Shown: positions 41,832 to 51,346 of the stretch, piece after piece
How positions within the stretch are numbered: position 1 is the first letter of the stretch
Layout: every line of letters begins with the position of its first letter
DNA from: Azospirillum lipoferum
Lineage (GTDB): Bacteria; Pseudomonadota; Alphaproteobacteria; Azospirillales; Azospirillaceae
Length of the DNA stretch: 64,000 nt
NCBI RefSeq assembly: GCF_024170005.1
Contig: NZ_JALJXJ010000002.1
Location: 558,001 to 622,000, forward strand
Reading direction: 5' to 3'
Position numbers and translations under genes: made by a program
Notes under the pieces: model-generated
What the model saw: only the letters and a program-made list of their open reading frames with translations
What the model was told of the DNA's origin: nothing
The model's database searches: none

Positions 41832-43145
41832 TCAGCCCAGCAGCTTCGCCAGCGCCGCCTCGACCGGCAGCTCTTCCTTCTCGCCGGTGGCACGGCGCTT
41901 CAGCTCGACAACGCCGTTCTTCAGCCCGCGCGGGCCGACGACCAGCTGCCAAGGCACGCCGATCAGGTCCATGTCGGCGAACTTGGCGCCGGGTCGCTCG
42001 TCGCGGTCGTCATAGGCGACCTCCAGGCCGGCCGACTCCAGCTTGGCATACAGTTCGGCGCAGACGCGGTCGGTCTCGGCGTCGCCGGACTTCAGGTTGA
42101 TCAGGCCGACATTGAAGGGGGCGACGGCGTCCGGCCAGATGATGCCGTTGTCGTCGTGGCTGGCCTCGATGATCGCACCCATCAGGCGCGACACGCCGAT
42201 GCCGTAGCTGCCCATCTCGACCGGGATCGCCTCGCCGTTCGGACCGGCGACCACGGCGTTCATCGGCTTGGAGTATTTGGTGCCGAAGTTGAAGATGTGG
42301 CCGACCTCGATGCCCCGCGCCGACACCAGATCGGCGTCCGGAACCGGGCTGTTGGCCGGGTCGTGCTTCTCGTCGGTCGCCGCGTAGATGGCGGTGACGC
42401 GGTCGAAGAAGGGCTGCAGGTCGTCCTCCATGCCGGGGGCGTCCTTCAGCACATCCAGATCCATCCAGTCCTTGTGGCAGAAGACGCCGCTCTCGCCGGT
42501 CTCGGCCAGGATGATGAACTCGTGGCTCAGGTCGCCGCCGATCGGGCCGGTATCGGCACGCATCGGAATCGCCTTCAGACCGATGCGGGCGAAGGTGCGG
42601 AGATAGGCCAGGAACATCTTCTGGTAGGAACGGCGCGCGCTGTCCGCATCAATGTCGAAGGAATAGGCGTCCTTCATCAGGAATTCGCGGCCGCGCATCA
42701 CGCCGAAGCGTGGGCGGATCTCGTCACGGAACTTCCACTGGATATGGTAGAGGTTCAGCGGCAGCTGGCGGTAGCTCTTGACGAAGGAACGGAAGATGTC
42801 GGTGATCATCTCCTCGTTCGTCGGGCCGAACAGCATCTCGCGATCGTGACGGTCGGTGATGCGCAGCATCTCCTTGCCGTAATCGTCATAGCGGCCGCTC
42901 TCGCGCCACAGGTCGGCCGATTGGATGGTCGGCATCAGCAGTTCCTGCGCGCCAGCGGCGTCCTGCTCCTCGCGGACGATCTGCTCGATCTTGCGCAGAA
43001 CCCGATAGCCCAGCGGCAGCCAGGCATAGATGCCGGCACTGGTCTGGCGGATCATCCCGGCCCGCAGCATCAGGCGGTGCGAGACGATTTGCGCCTCGGT
43101 CGGGGTCTCCTTGAGGGTCGGCATGAAGAAGCTGGACAGCCGCAT
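41832..43145 (-). CDS. proS: Prolyl-tRNA synthetase, short alphaproteobacterial type
   Basis: Class II aminoacyl-tRNA synthetase, 437 aa. Motif 1 surrounds [21 protein letters not shown], motif 2 [26 protein letters not shown] and motif 3 [14 protein letters not shown]. At 437 aa it lacks the ~180-residue editing insertion of E. coli ProS, as in most alphaproteobacteria, so Ala-tRNA(Pro) would need clearing by a separate protein. The start [13 protein letters not shown] at 43145 is standard; the frame extends to 43274. Confidence 0.97.
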   Translation of the reverse strand: MRLSSFFMPTLKETPTEAQIVSHRLMLRAGMIRQTSAGIYAWLPLGYRVLRKIEQIVREEQDAAGAQELLMPTIQSADLWRESGRYDDYGKEMLRITDRHDREMLFGPTNEEMITDIFRSFVKSYRQLPLNLYHIQWKFRDEIRPRFGVMRGREFLMKDAYSFDIDADSARRSYQKMFLAYLRTFARIGLKAIPMRADTGPIGGDLSHEFIILAETGESGVFCHKDWMDLDVLKDAPGMEDDLQPFFDRVTAIYAATDEKHDPANSPVPDADLVSARGIEVGHIFNFGTKYSKPMNAVVAGPNGEAIPVEMGSYGIGVSRLMGAIIEASHDDNGIIWPDAVAPFNVGLINLKSGDAETDRVCAELYAKLESAGLEVAYDDRDERPGAKFADMDLIGVPWQLVVGPRGLKNGVVELKRRATGEKEELPVEAALAKLLG

Positions 43146-43299
43146 GGCTCTGCTCTCGTGTGCGAGGTGTTCGACAAGGCCGCGCGGACATGGCTCTTGC
43201 GAACAGGAGCGGTACGGGCGGCGGGTGAGCGACTTTAGGAAGGTCGCCCGCACTTGTCCACTGTAAGCCCCCACCGGGTCTCAGGGCCGGCCTCTCTCG

Positions 43300-43782
43300 T
43301 TACCGGGTGCGGCAATAGGCGTAGAGGCGCTCCTCGGCTCCCGGATCGATCGGCTGGCCGTTCAGATAAAGTCGGTCGCCAACGACGCTGAGCCAGACCG
43401 CGGTGATGTCGTTGGGCAGATAGGGCACCGATGGCAGAGCGACACCCATGCGCCGGGCAAGATCGATCGACAGCGGCAGGTCGATGGGGATAGGCGGCTG
43501 CGCGCCGGCACTGCCCGGCAGATCGGCCGGAGCGACCGCGCGGCCATTCACGTCCACCCCTGAGCGGTATTCCACATCGGCGGCCGGCACGTGACGGGTC
43601 AGCCGCTGGCACAGCGACAGATCGACAACCGGCCGCTCACGGGCCGTATCGGGGGTCAGCGGGACCGGTCCGGGAAGCTGTTGCGTCGATTGCGCCGACG
43701 CAGGTGCCGCCACCAGGGAAAGCACCAACGCCGTCATCCCGGCGCGCAGGGCTCTGCACAGCCTTATCCCGGGGGCGCTCAC
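43300..43782 (-). CDS. Unknown exported protein
   Basis: 160 aa from GTG 43782, whose GTGA overlaps the stop of the upstream gene. A signal peptide is clear (LRAGMTALVLSLVAAPASAQ). The mature part is Pro-rich and contains two Cys, one near the start (LSLCQRLTRH) and one at the end (YAYCRTR), that could form a disulfide. ITAVWLSVVGDRLYLNGQPIDP looks like a short beta motif. No family is recognised. ATG 43737 would truncate the signal peptide and is less likely. Co-transcribed with the gene upstream. Confidence 0.65.
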   Translation of the reverse strand: MSAPGIRLCRALRAGMTALVLSLVAAPASAQSTQQLPGPVPLTPDTARERPVVDLSLCQRLTRHVPAADVEYRSGVDVNGRAVAPADLPGSAGAQPPIPIDLPLSIDLARRMGVALPSVPYLPNDITAVWLSVVGDRLYLNGQPIDPGAEERLYAYCRTR

Positions 43783-44678
43783 AGCGTGTGCCGTTCGGCC
43801 ACCGGGGCCGGGTTGCGCATAGCCTTCCAGTAAAGCGACAGGTAGGGCATTCCTTTTTCCGCCTCCTCCTGGGTCCGCGCCGACTGGCGGATGTATTTGC
43901 CGATGAAGGGCTTGTTCACATGCTCCAGGTCGACCGCGGCCTTCAGCACCAGGAACTCGCCGATCTTGTCCGGCAGATTGTAATGCCATTTCTGCAGACA
44001 ATCGGAAGTTACACCCGGCTTCGCCTGTTCGGGCTCGGGCAGGTAGAACTCCTGGTGGTGGTACTGCGAGATCTCCTTCCATGCCTGCGCCACGCGGCCG
44101 GGCTTCAGACGCGGCAGAGCCTTCAGGATGCGGACGTCGTCGTGGAACAGCGGCAGGAAGCCGCGCTTTTCCGCCAGTTCGGTCAGCATGGTGTGGAGGC
44201 CGGCCATCACGCCGCCCTCCGCCCCCTCACCGCCGCCACCGCCGACCTTCTCCTCGCGGCGCCGGCCGAACAGAGCGCTGAAGAAGCCCTTCTTCGGCTT
44301 GGACTGACCACCGTTGCCGCCATCCTGCCCGACCTTGCGCTCGTCCCACAGCGAGTCCCAGGCATATTCCCAGGCGGTGAAGATGGCATTGGACCGGTCG
44401 TCGAGAACGGTCAGCAGATATTCCCGCCCTTCGCGCGCCCAATCGACGTCACCGACGATGGCACGCACCGGACGGCGGCTGAGCACCACCGGCAGGATGC
44501 CGACGCGCACCAGTTCCTGATAGAATTCGACAAAGGACGGAGTCTGGATGAAGGGCAGGATCGAGCATGGCTGTTGCTCAGGCGCCAGCAGCTCCATGCT
44601 TTTCTTGGTGCGCTCCAACAGTTCGGCCGCCACAACCGCCGCGAACTGATTGAACCGTTCGTTTTCATTCGCGGCCAT
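43779..44678 (-). CDS. Unknown soluble protein with Gly-rich insert
   Basis: 299 aa from ATG 44678 (MAANENERFNQF). No signal peptide or membrane helix. A helical N-terminal third (VVAAELLERTKKSMELL) is followed by FVEFYQELVRVGILPVVLSRR, a Lys/Gly-rich insert near residues 125-160 (SKPKKGFFSALFGRRREEK, then a glycine run), and a C-terminal half rich in aromatic and charged residues (QAWKEISQYHHQEFYLP, KWHYNLPDKIGEFLVLKAAVDLEH). I recognise no family. The start is preceded by ~500 nt of non-coding DNA with a stepped hairpin. It is coupled to the exported protein downstream. Confidence 0.7.
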   Translation of the reverse strand: MAANENERFNQFAAVVAAELLERTKKSMELLAPEQQPCSILPFIQTPSFVEFYQELVRVGILPVVLSRRPVRAIVGDVDWAREGREYLLTVLDDRSNAIFTAWEYAWDSLWDERKVGQDGGNGGQSKPKKGFFSALFGRRREEKVGGGGGEGAEGGVMAGLHTMLTELAEKRGFLPLFHDDVRILKALPRLKPGRVAQAWKEISQYHHQEFYLPEPEQAKPGVTSDCLQKWHYNLPDKIGEFLVLKAAVDLEHVNKPFIGKYIRQSARTQEEAEKGMPYLSLYWKAMRNPAPVAERHTL

Positions 44679-44799
44679 CGGCGCCTCGACTGTCGTCCCT
44701 TTCCTGCCGCCCGCCGAGGCGGACAAAGGTCCAGCTGGATAAGCGGGCAAAGCGGAAAACCCCCGGACGGCTTGGCCCCCGGTGGCGATCTGAAAGCCC

Positions 44800-44845
44800 G
44801 GCTGATTGCCCTGATCGGGAGAAATCCCGATAAGGGAGCTAAGCC
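44800..44845. ncRNA. Regular stepped hairpin (candidate leader or small RNA)
   Basis: Three stem blocks stack with exact symmetry: GGCT/AGCC (44800-44803 with 44842-44845), a 5x5 internal loop, CCCT/AGGG (44809-44812 with 44833-44836), a 1x1 mismatch, ATCGGGA/TCCCGAT (44814-44820 with 44825-44831), capped by GAAA. The GNRA-type loop exists only if the plus strand is transcribed; on the minus strand it would be a leader hairpin about 120 nt before the ATG at 44678. No known riboswitch consensus was recognised. Confidence 0.35.
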
Positions 44846-44959
44846 AAGCAACGCTAACAAGTAAACCGTTAACGTTTTCTGGAGCGTCGACGGAAATTTT
44901 CTGTCCAGCCTGCCGTACGCGCCATACGGCCCCGTCTGCTAGGTTCCGACCGGCTGGTA

Positions 44960-44996
44960 AATAAAGAAAGGCCGCGCGGCGGATGCGGCGCGGCCT
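44960..44996 (-). terminator. Intrinsic terminator downstream of tag
   Basis: AGGCCGCGC (44969-44977) and GCGCGGCCT (44988-44996) form a 9-bp stem; on the minus strand TTCTTTATTT follows. It lies 190 nt after the tag stop, leaving a long 3' region. Confidence 0.75.
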
Positions 44997-45186
44997 GTCG
45001 AGTTTAGGGAGGAATCGCCACCAGGCGTCGGAAAGGGAGGAAGATCCCCCCTCGTCACTACAAAAGAGTGGACCCGGGCCGGAGCGATGGCAAGCCCAAA
45101 ACAAAGGCAAGGGCATCTCTTGCACAAAATTCTTGCATTTTTGCCCAGAGCTTCAGCGTTTGCCGCACTTCTGAGCGGGCACTTGC

Positions 45187-45762
45187 CTATTCCATAAGCT
45201 GATACCCGAGATAGCCCGCATCCACAGCGGCCTTCCAAGGTGGACTCTGTGCCAGCACGGCCGCCTGGACCGGGCAGTCGGCCTGATGGGCACCCGGCAG
45301 ATAGCCCAGGCTCATCAGAAATTCGCCGACGATCTCGCCGCCAGTGAAGCGGAAGGTGCGACCGAACAGCTTCACCCACTCCGCCTTGCTCAGCGGATGG
45401 TGGGCACGCAGCCAGCCGTCGAAGGAGCCGTGGCTTTCCCGCAGCGCGATGATACGGCGGGCATTCTCAATCACCGCATCGACCTTCAGGCGGTTGCGAA
45501 TGATCCCGGCGTCGGCCAGCAGCCGCGCCCGCTCCACCTCGCCATAGGCGGCGACCCGGTCGATATCGAATTCGTCGAAGGCGGCACGGAAGGCGGGACG
45601 CTTCTTCAGGATGGTCAGCCAGGACAGGCCCGCCTGGTTGATCTCCAGCACCAGACGCTCGAACAGCACCCGGTCGTCGCTGCTGGGAAAACCGTATTCG
45701 CCATCATGGTAGGGGCCGTGATGGGGTTGGCCGGGTGCGGCCGCGCAATAGGTCAGGCTCAC
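45187..45762 (-). CDS. tag: DNA-3-methyladenine glycosylase I
   Basis: Base-excision repair glycosylase removing 3-methyladenine. 191 aa. Zinc ligands are conserved: Cys6, His19 (YHDGEYGF) and the C-terminal His and Cys in GAHQADCPVQ. FERLVLEINQAGLSWLTILKKRPAFR is the family core, seen here as a helix-hairpin-helix with the base pocket. The usual HDxEWG reads HDGEYG (Trp to Tyr), a mild change. It lies between the unknown gene pair and DUF1467 on the same strand. Confidence 0.94.
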   Translation of the reverse strand: MSLTYCAAAPGQPHHGPYHDGEYGFPSSDDRVLFERLVLEINQAGLSWLTILKKRPAFRAAFDEFDIDRVAAYGEVERARLLADAGIIRNRLKVDAVIENARRIIALRESHGSFDGWLRAHHPLSKAEWVKLFGRTFRFTGGEIVGEFLMSLGYLPGAHQADCPVQAAVLAQSPPWKAAVDAGYLGYQLME

Positions 45763-45783
45763 CCGCCCATCTCCCTTGGTTCG

Positions 45784-46038
45784 TCAGAACATGTCCCGTG
45801 CCATATCCCGGAAGGAGATGATTCCGGAGCGCTCTATACCGAAGATCACCAGCCACACCAGCAGGGAGACCAGCGAGGTGATGATGAATTTGCGCAGGAT
45901 GCGCGGTTCGACCGGCGCGGAGGATGCCATGCCCGGTTCCGGTGTCTCCGGCGTCCGGACGCCCCAGGGCAGCACCGCGAACAGCACCACCCACCACACG
46001 ACGATGTAGACGAAGGCCCCAGTCACCCAATTGTCCAT
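45784..46038 (-). CDS. DUF1467-family membrane protein
   Basis: 84 aa with two membrane helices: TGAFVYIVVWWVVLFAVLPWG at the start and FIITSLVSLLVWLVIFGIE near the end, joined by a Pro/Glu loop. This is the layout and sequence of DUF1467 proteins, which in alphaproteobacteria regularly follow methylmalonyl-CoA epimerase. The ATG at 46038 follows GGGGAGGGGG. Function unknown. Confidence 0.88.
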   Translation of the reverse strand: MDNWVTGAFVYIVVWWVVLFAVLPWGVRTPETPEPGMASSAPVEPRILRKFIITSLVSLLVWLVIFGIERSGIISFRDMARDMF

Positions 46039-46072
46039 CGCCCCCTCCCCGCTTCGGTCGATCAGGGCCGGA

Positions 46073-46477
46073 TCAGGCCTGTTCCAATTCCACCAGCGTC
46101 CCGCAGAAGTCCTTCGGGTGCAGGAACAGCACCGGCTTGTCATGGGCGCCGATCTTCGGCTCGCCATCGCCCAGCACACGGGCGCCCTGCTCCTTCAGCC
46201 GGTCGCGGGCGACCAGGATATCGTCCACCTCGTAGCAGATGTGGTGGATGCCGCCGGACGGATTCTTTTCCAGGAAGCCGGCGATCGGCGACTTCTCCCC
46301 GAACGGGTGCAGCAGCTCGATCTTGGTGTTGGGCAGGGTGACGAAGACAACGGTCACGCCGTGCGGCGGCAGGTCCACCGGCTGCGATACCGCCGCCCCC
46401 AGCGTGTCGCGATAGAGCGCGGTCGCCGCCGGCAGGTCCGGAACGACAATGGCAACGTGGTTGAGCTTCCCGATCAT
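46073..46477 (-). CDS. mce: Methylmalonyl-CoA epimerase
   Basis: Vicinal-oxygen-chelate fold, 134 aa, converting (2S)- to (2R)-methylmalonyl-CoA in propionyl-CoA use. KLNHVAIVVPDL gives the first metal His, HHICYEVDDI the second, and VELEQA at the C-terminus the Glu; KIELLHPFGEKSPI contributes the catalytic Glu region. No mutase or carboxylase gene is nearby, which is usual since mce sits in this conserved block. Confidence 0.94.
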   Translation of the reverse strand: MIGKLNHVAIVVPDLPAATALYRDTLGAAVSQPVDLPPHGVTVVFVTLPNTKIELLHPFGEKSPIAGFLEKNPSGGIHHICYEVDDILVARDRLKEQGARVLGDGEPKIGAHDKPVLFLHPKDFCGTLVELEQA

Positions 46478-46562
46478 GCGTGTCCTCTCGCTGGCTGCCC
46501 CTGGCCCGTTAGCGGGCTCTGATAAGCCTGTTATACATCAAATCTGCTATACCGGTTTCCAC

Positions 46563-48278
46563 TCAGACGCGGACCAGATGGACCTCCGTCACCGGCTTCT
46601 TGCCGTGGGACGCATTGAAGCAGCGGCGCACCGCGATCCGCGCAGCCTCCTTCACCTGGGTGTCGTCGGCGCGCGCCGACTTGGGCAGCATCGCCACCGA
46701 CTCGCGCACCGCGTCCACCACGTCCAGCAGCAGATCGCGGTCGGTCGCCTCGTCGACAAGCCCCATCACCGCCAGCTGTGGTGCCGTCATCAGTTCACCG
46801 GTGGCGGTCATGACCAGCGTGACCACAGCCGCGCCATTGTTCACCATGCGGTTGCGGGCCCGCATCATGCCGGTGTCAAGCGGCACCAGACGCTTGCCGT
46901 CCACCGCCATGCGGCCGGCCCGCACATGGGCCACCACCCGCGCGCCCTCCGGCCCGTCGAGCCGGATGACCTCGCCGTTGGCCGGCACGATGCTGTGGGC
47001 GACCTGGCAGTCTTCCGCCAGGGCCGCATGGGCCTGCTGGTGGCGCTGCTCCCCATGGACCGGCACGGCGATGCGCGGACGCACCCACTGGTACATGCGG
47101 ACCAGTTCGTCCCGCGCCGGGTGGCCGGAGACATGGACCGGCGCCTCGTCCGCCGTTACCAACTCGACGCCCTGGGCGACCAATTGGTTCTGCATGCGGC
47201 CGATGGCGCGTTCGTTGCCGGGGATTTCGCGGGACGAGAAGATCACCACGTCGCCGCGGGACAGCGTCACCTGCGGATGATCGTTGGCGGCGATACGGGC
47301 AAGGGCGGAGCGCGGCTCCCCCTGGCTGCCGGTACAGATCAGCACCAGCTTTTCGCGCGGCAGATAGCTTGCGTCATGTTCCGACAGGAATTTCGGCACG
47401 TCGGCGAGATAACCGGTTGCGCGCGCCGCCTCGTTGATGCGCCACAGCGAGCGGCCGACCAGCGCCACATGGCGGTCGTGCGCGGCGGCGGCGGCGGCGA
47501 TGCTCTCCAGCCGCGCCACGTTGGTGGCAAAGCAGCTGACAGCGATGCGGCGGTCGCGGTAACGGCCGAACAGCTCCATCAGGGCGGCACGGACGGTGGC
47601 CTCCGAACCAGCGGCGCCGGGCACCAGTGCGTTGGTGCTGTCGCCGACCAGCGCCAGCACCCCCTCGTCGCCGATGGCGCGCAGTCGCTCCTCATCGGCG
47701 GTGTCGCCAACCAGCGGATCGGGATCCAGCTTCCAGTCGCCGGTGTGCAGGATGGTACCGGCCGAGGTGCGGATGGCGAGCGCGTTCGGCTCCGGGATCG
47801 AATGCGTCATGGTGACGTATTCGACGGAGAAGGGACCGACCTCCACCGTGCCGCCCAGCGGGATCTCGTGAATCGGCACCGTGCTGCTCAGCCCCTTCTC
47901 ATGCAGCTTGGCGCGCAGGAAGGCCGCGGTGAAGGGCGTGCAATAGACGGGGCAGCGCAAAGCTGGCCAAAGATACTGGACGGCGCCGAGATGGTCCTCA
48001 TGCGCGTGGGTCAGCACGAGGCCGACCAGATCGTTCCGCCGCTCGGCGATGAAGGCCGGGTCGGGCATGATGACGTCCAGCCCGGGCATGGTGTCGTCGG
48101 CGAAGGAGATGCCGAGATCCACCATCAGCCATTTGCCCCGATGGCCGTAGAGGTTGAGGTTCATCCCGATCTCGCCGGAACCGCCGAGCGGGAGGAAATA
48201 CAGTGCGCCATCCTCCGGAACGAAGGTGTCCGCCGGGGCTTCGGACGTTCCGGCGGCTGTCTTGGAGGATTGTGTCAT
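46563..48278 (-). CDS. rnj: Ribonuclease J
   Basis: Metallo-beta-lactamase/beta-CASP nuclease with 5'-exo and endonuclease activity on RNA. The HxHxDH site is His91-Ala-His93-Glu-Asp95-His96 (LTHAHEDHLGA). LHTGDWKLD, VGDSTNALVPGAAGSE and the beta-CASP motifs (CTGSQGEPRSAL, HVSGHPARDEL, PVHGEQRHQQ) are all present. 571 aa, full length. Its start overlaps the coaX stop by 4 nt. Confidence 0.96.
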   Translation of the reverse strand: MTQSSKTAAGTSEAPADTFVPEDGALYFLPLGGSGEIGMNLNLYGHRGKWLMVDLGISFADDTMPGLDVIMPDPAFIAERRNDLVGLVLTHAHEDHLGAVQYLWPALRCPVYCTPFTAAFLRAKLHEKGLSSTVPIHEIPLGGTVEVGPFSVEYVTMTHSIPEPNALAIRTSAGTILHTGDWKLDPDPLVGDTADEERLRAIGDEGVLALVGDSTNALVPGAAGSEATVRAALMELFGRYRDRRIAVSCFATNVARLESIAAAAAAHDRHVALVGRSLWRINEAARATGYLADVPKFLSEHDASYLPREKLVLICTGSQGEPRSALARIAANDHPQVTLSRGDVVIFSSREIPGNERAIGRMQNQLVAQGVELVTADEAPVHVSGHPARDELVRMYQWVRPRIAVPVHGEQRHQQAHAALAEDCQVAHSIVPANGEVIRLDGPEGARVVAHVRAGRMAVDGKRLVPLDTGMMRARNRMVNNGAAVVTLVMTATGELMTAPQLAVMGLVDEATDRDLLLDVVDAVRESVAMLPKSARADDTQVKEAARIAVRRCFNASHGKKPVTEVHLVRV

Positions 48279-49048
48279 TGGACCGTGTTGCGCTTGTGGA
48301 TCAGGAGGAGACCGCGGAGCGTCAGCTCGTTGTCGGTGTGTTCGATCACATGGGTAGCCTTGGCGAAAAGAACAGCCAATCCGCCGGTGGCGACCACCCG
48401 CATCGGTTCGCCGTACTCCGCCCGGATGCGGGAAACCAGCCCTTCGATCAGACCGACATACCCCCAGAAGATGCCCGACTGCATGCAGGCGATGGTGTTC
48501 CTGCCGATCACCTCGGCCGGCGGCTGGATCTCGACGCGCGGCAGCTTGGACGCCGCCATCTGCAGCGCCTCCAGCGACAGGTTCAGCCCCGGCGCGATGA
48601 CGCCGCCGCGATAGTTGCCGTCGGCATCCACCACGTCGAAGGTCGTTGCCGTACCGAAATCAATGACGATCAGTGGTGTCTTGTAGGTCGCCGCCGCGGC
48701 CACGGTGTTGACGAGGCGGTCGGCCCCGACCTCCTCCGGCCGGTCGACCAGCGCCTTGGCGCCGAGGTCGACGCCAGGCTGGCCGACGATCACCGGCTCG
48801 CAGCCGAAATGGTCCTTGCACAGCCGCTTCAGGTTGAAGGTCGCGCCCGGCACGACGCTGGCGATGATGGCGCCGTGAATATCGACCGGCTTCAGCCCCT
48901 TCAAAGCCATCAGATGGGTCAGCCACACCATGTATTCGTCGGAGGTGCGCTTGGGGTCGGTTGCCGTGCGCCAGATGCCGCGCTGGCGGTCGCCGTCATA
49001 GATGGCGAACACCACGTTCGTATTTCCGGCGTCGATGGCAAGCAGCAT
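48275..49048 (-). CDS. coaX: Type III pantothenate kinase
   Basis: First step of coenzyme A synthesis, ASKHA fold, 257 aa. LLAIDAGNTNVVFAIYDG is the phosphate-binding start, GADRLVNTVAA and VIDFGTATTFDVVDADG are the further signature motifs. The start at 49048 is clear (MLLAIDAG). Coupled to rnj. Confidence 0.96.
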   Translation of the reverse strand: MLLAIDAGNTNVVFAIYDGDRQRGIWRTATDPKRTSDEYMVWLTHLMALKGLKPVDIHGAIIASVVPGATFNLKRLCKDHFGCEPVIVGQPGVDLGAKALVDRPEEVGADRLVNTVAAAATYKTPLIVIDFGTATTFDVVDADGNYRGGVIAPGLNLSLEALQMAASKLPRVEIQPPAEVIGRNTIACMQSGIFWGYVGLIEGLVSRIRAEYGEPMRVVATGGLAVLFAKATHVIEHTDNELTLRGLLLIHKRNTVQ

Positions 49049-49079
49049 GGGGAAATCCTGAAGGCGGTGGCGTTTGAAC

Positions 49080-49874
49080 TCAGCTGGCGGATGGCGGCGC
49101 GAAGAACACGTCGCCCGCGGCGATCCGCTGACGCGGGCCGCCGTCCGTTGGATCAAGCAACAGAACGCCGTCGCTGTCCAGATCGGCGAAGGTGCCAGGG
49201 ATGGTCCGATCAGCCAGCCTGACCAGGATCGGCCCGCCCAGCCCCTTGGCCCGCGACAGCCAGGCATCGCGCACCGGGGCGAAACCATGGGCGCGCCAGC
49301 GGCCATACCAGCTCGCCAGATGCTCCGCATAGACCTCCAGCAGAGCCCCCGGTCCCATGGGCGGAGCGCCCTCGGCAATCAGGGAGGTGGCGCCGTAATC
49401 GGCTGTCGGGGGAAAATGCCGCAGGTTGATGCCGACACCCAGCACCACCCAGGCGACGTTGCCGTCGGGCGTCGGCTCCGACTCGAGGAGGATGCCAGAC
49501 AGCTTACGGTCACGCACCAGCACGTCGTTCGGCCATTTGCAGCGGACGCCGCCGGGATCGGGTAGCACCGATTCGGCGGTTTCGGCAATGGCCAGAGCGG
49601 CCACGAACGAGATCTGGGCGGCCTCGGCCGGCGGCAGGCCGGGCCGCAGGATGGTCGTGCTGTAGAGGTTGCCTTCCGGGGAGGTCCAGGCCCGGCCTCG
49701 GCGGCCTCGGCCGTTGTTCTGCCGGCGGGCCCAGACGATGGTGCCTTCCGGTGCCCCTGAACGCGACAAGGCCTTCGCTTCGTCGTTCGTGCTGCCGACG
49801 GAGTCGAAGGCCTTGACCTGGAAGCCCGGAGGCAGGCGCAGACGCGCCGCCTCCGCTTCGAGCGATAGTGTCAT
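49080..49874 (-). CDS. birA: Biotin-[acetyl-CoA carboxylase] ligase
   Basis: Catalytic BirA core only: 264 aa, no N-terminal winged-helix domain, so it is not a repressor. SVGSTNDEAKALS begins the catalytic domain; the biotin/AMP loop is GRGRRGRAWTSPEGNLY; KWPNDVLVRDRKLSGIL carries the active-site Lys. It lies 10 nt after nuoN, a position conserved in alphaproteobacteria and probably part of the nuo transcript. Confidence 0.96.
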   Translation of the reverse strand: MTLSLEAEAARLRLPPGFQVKAFDSVGSTNDEAKALSRSGAPEGTIVWARRQNNGRGRRGRAWTSPEGNLYSTTILRPGLPPAEAAQISFVAALAIAETAESVLPDPGGVRCKWPNDVLVRDRKLSGILLESEPTPDGNVAWVVLGVGINLRHFPPTADYGATSLIAEGAPPMGPGALLEVYAEHLASWYGRWRAHGFAPVRDAWLSRAKGLGGPILVRLADRTIPGTFADLDSDGVLLLDPTDGGPRQRIAAGDVFFAPPSAS

Positions 49875-49884
49875 CGGTCCGATG

Positions 49885-51333
49885 TCACCCGGCGAACAGA
49901 GCCGCCGCGGCAGCCGCCGCGCCATTCAGGATCGGCGCCGGAGCGACGAAGAACAGCAGGGTGAACAGGCTGGTCAGAACCAGGACACCAGTCATGCCGT
50001 CGTCATCGACCTTGTCGACCACGACCGCAGGCTCATCGAAATACATGATCTTGATGATGCGCAGGTAGTAGAAGGCGCCGACGACGCTGGTCAGCACACC
50101 GACCACGGCCAGCGTGTATTCCTGGGCGGCGACGGCCGCCAGGAAGACATAGAGCTTGCCGAAGAAGCCGGCCATCGGCGGGATGCCGGCCATGGAGAAC
50201 ATGAAGATCGCCATGGTCGCGGCCAGCATCGGATTGGTCTTGGACAGGCCGGAGAAGTCCTTGATCTCCTCCAGCATCTGGCCCTTGGCCTTCATGCTGA
50301 GGATGACGGCGAAGGCGCCGATGTTCATGGCGATGTAGAGCGCCATGTAGATCAGCACACCGCGCACACCGTCCTGCGTGCCGGTGGTCAGGCCCACCAG
50401 CGCGTAACCGACATGGCCGATGGAGCTGTAGGCCATCAGGCGCTTGATGTTGGTCTGCATGATGGCGACGAAGGAACCGATCACCATCGACAGGATGGCG
50501 GTCGCCACCAGAACCTGATGCCACTGGGCGGCGAGATGGCCGAACGGCTCCATCACCACCCGGGTCAGCAGGGCGATGGCCGCCACCTTCGGAGCCGCCG
50601 CGAAGAAGGCGGTCACCGGGGTCGGCGCACCCTCATACACGTCCGGCGTCCACATGTGGAACGGCGCGGCCGAGACCTTGAAGGCCAGACCGGCCATCAC
50701 GAACACCAGACCGATCACCAGACCCGGCGACACATGGGCGCCACCGGCGAACAGGGCCGCGACCTTGTCGAAGGAGGTGGTGCCGGCGAAGCCGTAGACC
50801 AGCGAAGCGCCGTACAGCAGCATGCCCGAGGAGAGCGAGCCAAGGACGAAGTACTTCAGGCCGGCTTCCGACGACTTGCCGCTGTCGCGGCGGAAGGCGG
50901 CGATGACGTAGAGCGCGAGGCTCTGCGTCTCCAGGCCGACATACAGTGAGATGAAATCGTTGGCCGACACCATCATCAGCATGCCGAGCGTGGCGAAGAT
51001 CATCAGGACCGGGAACTCGAAGCGGGACATCTGCTCCCGCTCGTTGAAGCCCAGCCCGAGGATCACCGCGAAGGCCGCGGAGACCAGCACCAGTACCTTC
51101 ATGAAGACGCCGAAGGCATCCATCACGAACATGCCGTTGAAGGTGACGACCCGGCCGCTGCCGTAGCCCATCGCCAGGATGGCGGCGAGCAGCATGCAGA
51201 CGATCGACAGGTAGGAGACGGGACGGGTGAAGCCGTCGCCGCGGAACACGCCCAGCATCAGCAGGGCGACGCCCGAGAGAGCCAGGAAGATCTCCGGCAG
51301 GGCCGGCCAGATGTCGGGAAACACTGCGGTCAT
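49885..51333 (-). CDS. nuoN: NADH-quinone oxidoreductase subunit N
   Basis: Antiporter-like membrane subunit of complex I, 482 aa with about 14 hydrophobic helices. The proton-channel region shows [36 protein letters not shown] and [17 protein letters not shown], all typical. 13 nt separate it from nuoM. Confidence 0.97.
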   Translation of the reverse strand: MTAVFPDIWPALPEIFLALSGVALLMLGVFRGDGFTRPVSYLSIVCMLLAAILAMGYGSGRVVTFNGMFVMDAFGVFMKVLVLVSAAFAVILGLGFNEREQMSRFEFPVLMIFATLGMLMMVSANDFISLYVGLETQSLALYVIAAFRRDSGKSSEAGLKYFVLGSLSSGMLLYGASLVYGFAGTTSFDKVAALFAGGAHVSPGLVIGLVFVMAGLAFKVSAAPFHMWTPDVYEGAPTPVTAFFAAAPKVAAIALLTRVVMEPFGHLAAQWHQVLVATAILSMVIGSFVAIMQTNIKRLMAYSSIGHVGYALVGLTTGTQDGVRGVLIYMALYIAMNIGAFAVILSMKAKGQMLEEIKDFSGLSKTNPMLAATMAIFMFSMAGIPPMAGFFGKLYVFLAAVAAQEYTLAVVGVLTSVVGAFYYLRIIKIMYFDEPAVVVDKVDDDGMTGVLVLTSLFTLLFFVAPAPILNGAAAAAAALFAG

Positions 51334-51346
51334 GTCGAAGAACCCC

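Larger units (their letters stand above)
44679..45186. other. 508-nt intergenic region with stepped hairpin and terminator
   Basis: It holds the tag terminator, an AT-richer segment around 44850-44905 (contains GTTAAC, a possible promoter area for the minus-strand gene at 44678), and the stepped hairpin at 44800-44845. The last ~190 nt next to tag show nothing I can name. No protein-coding frame is convincing. Confidence 0.6.
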
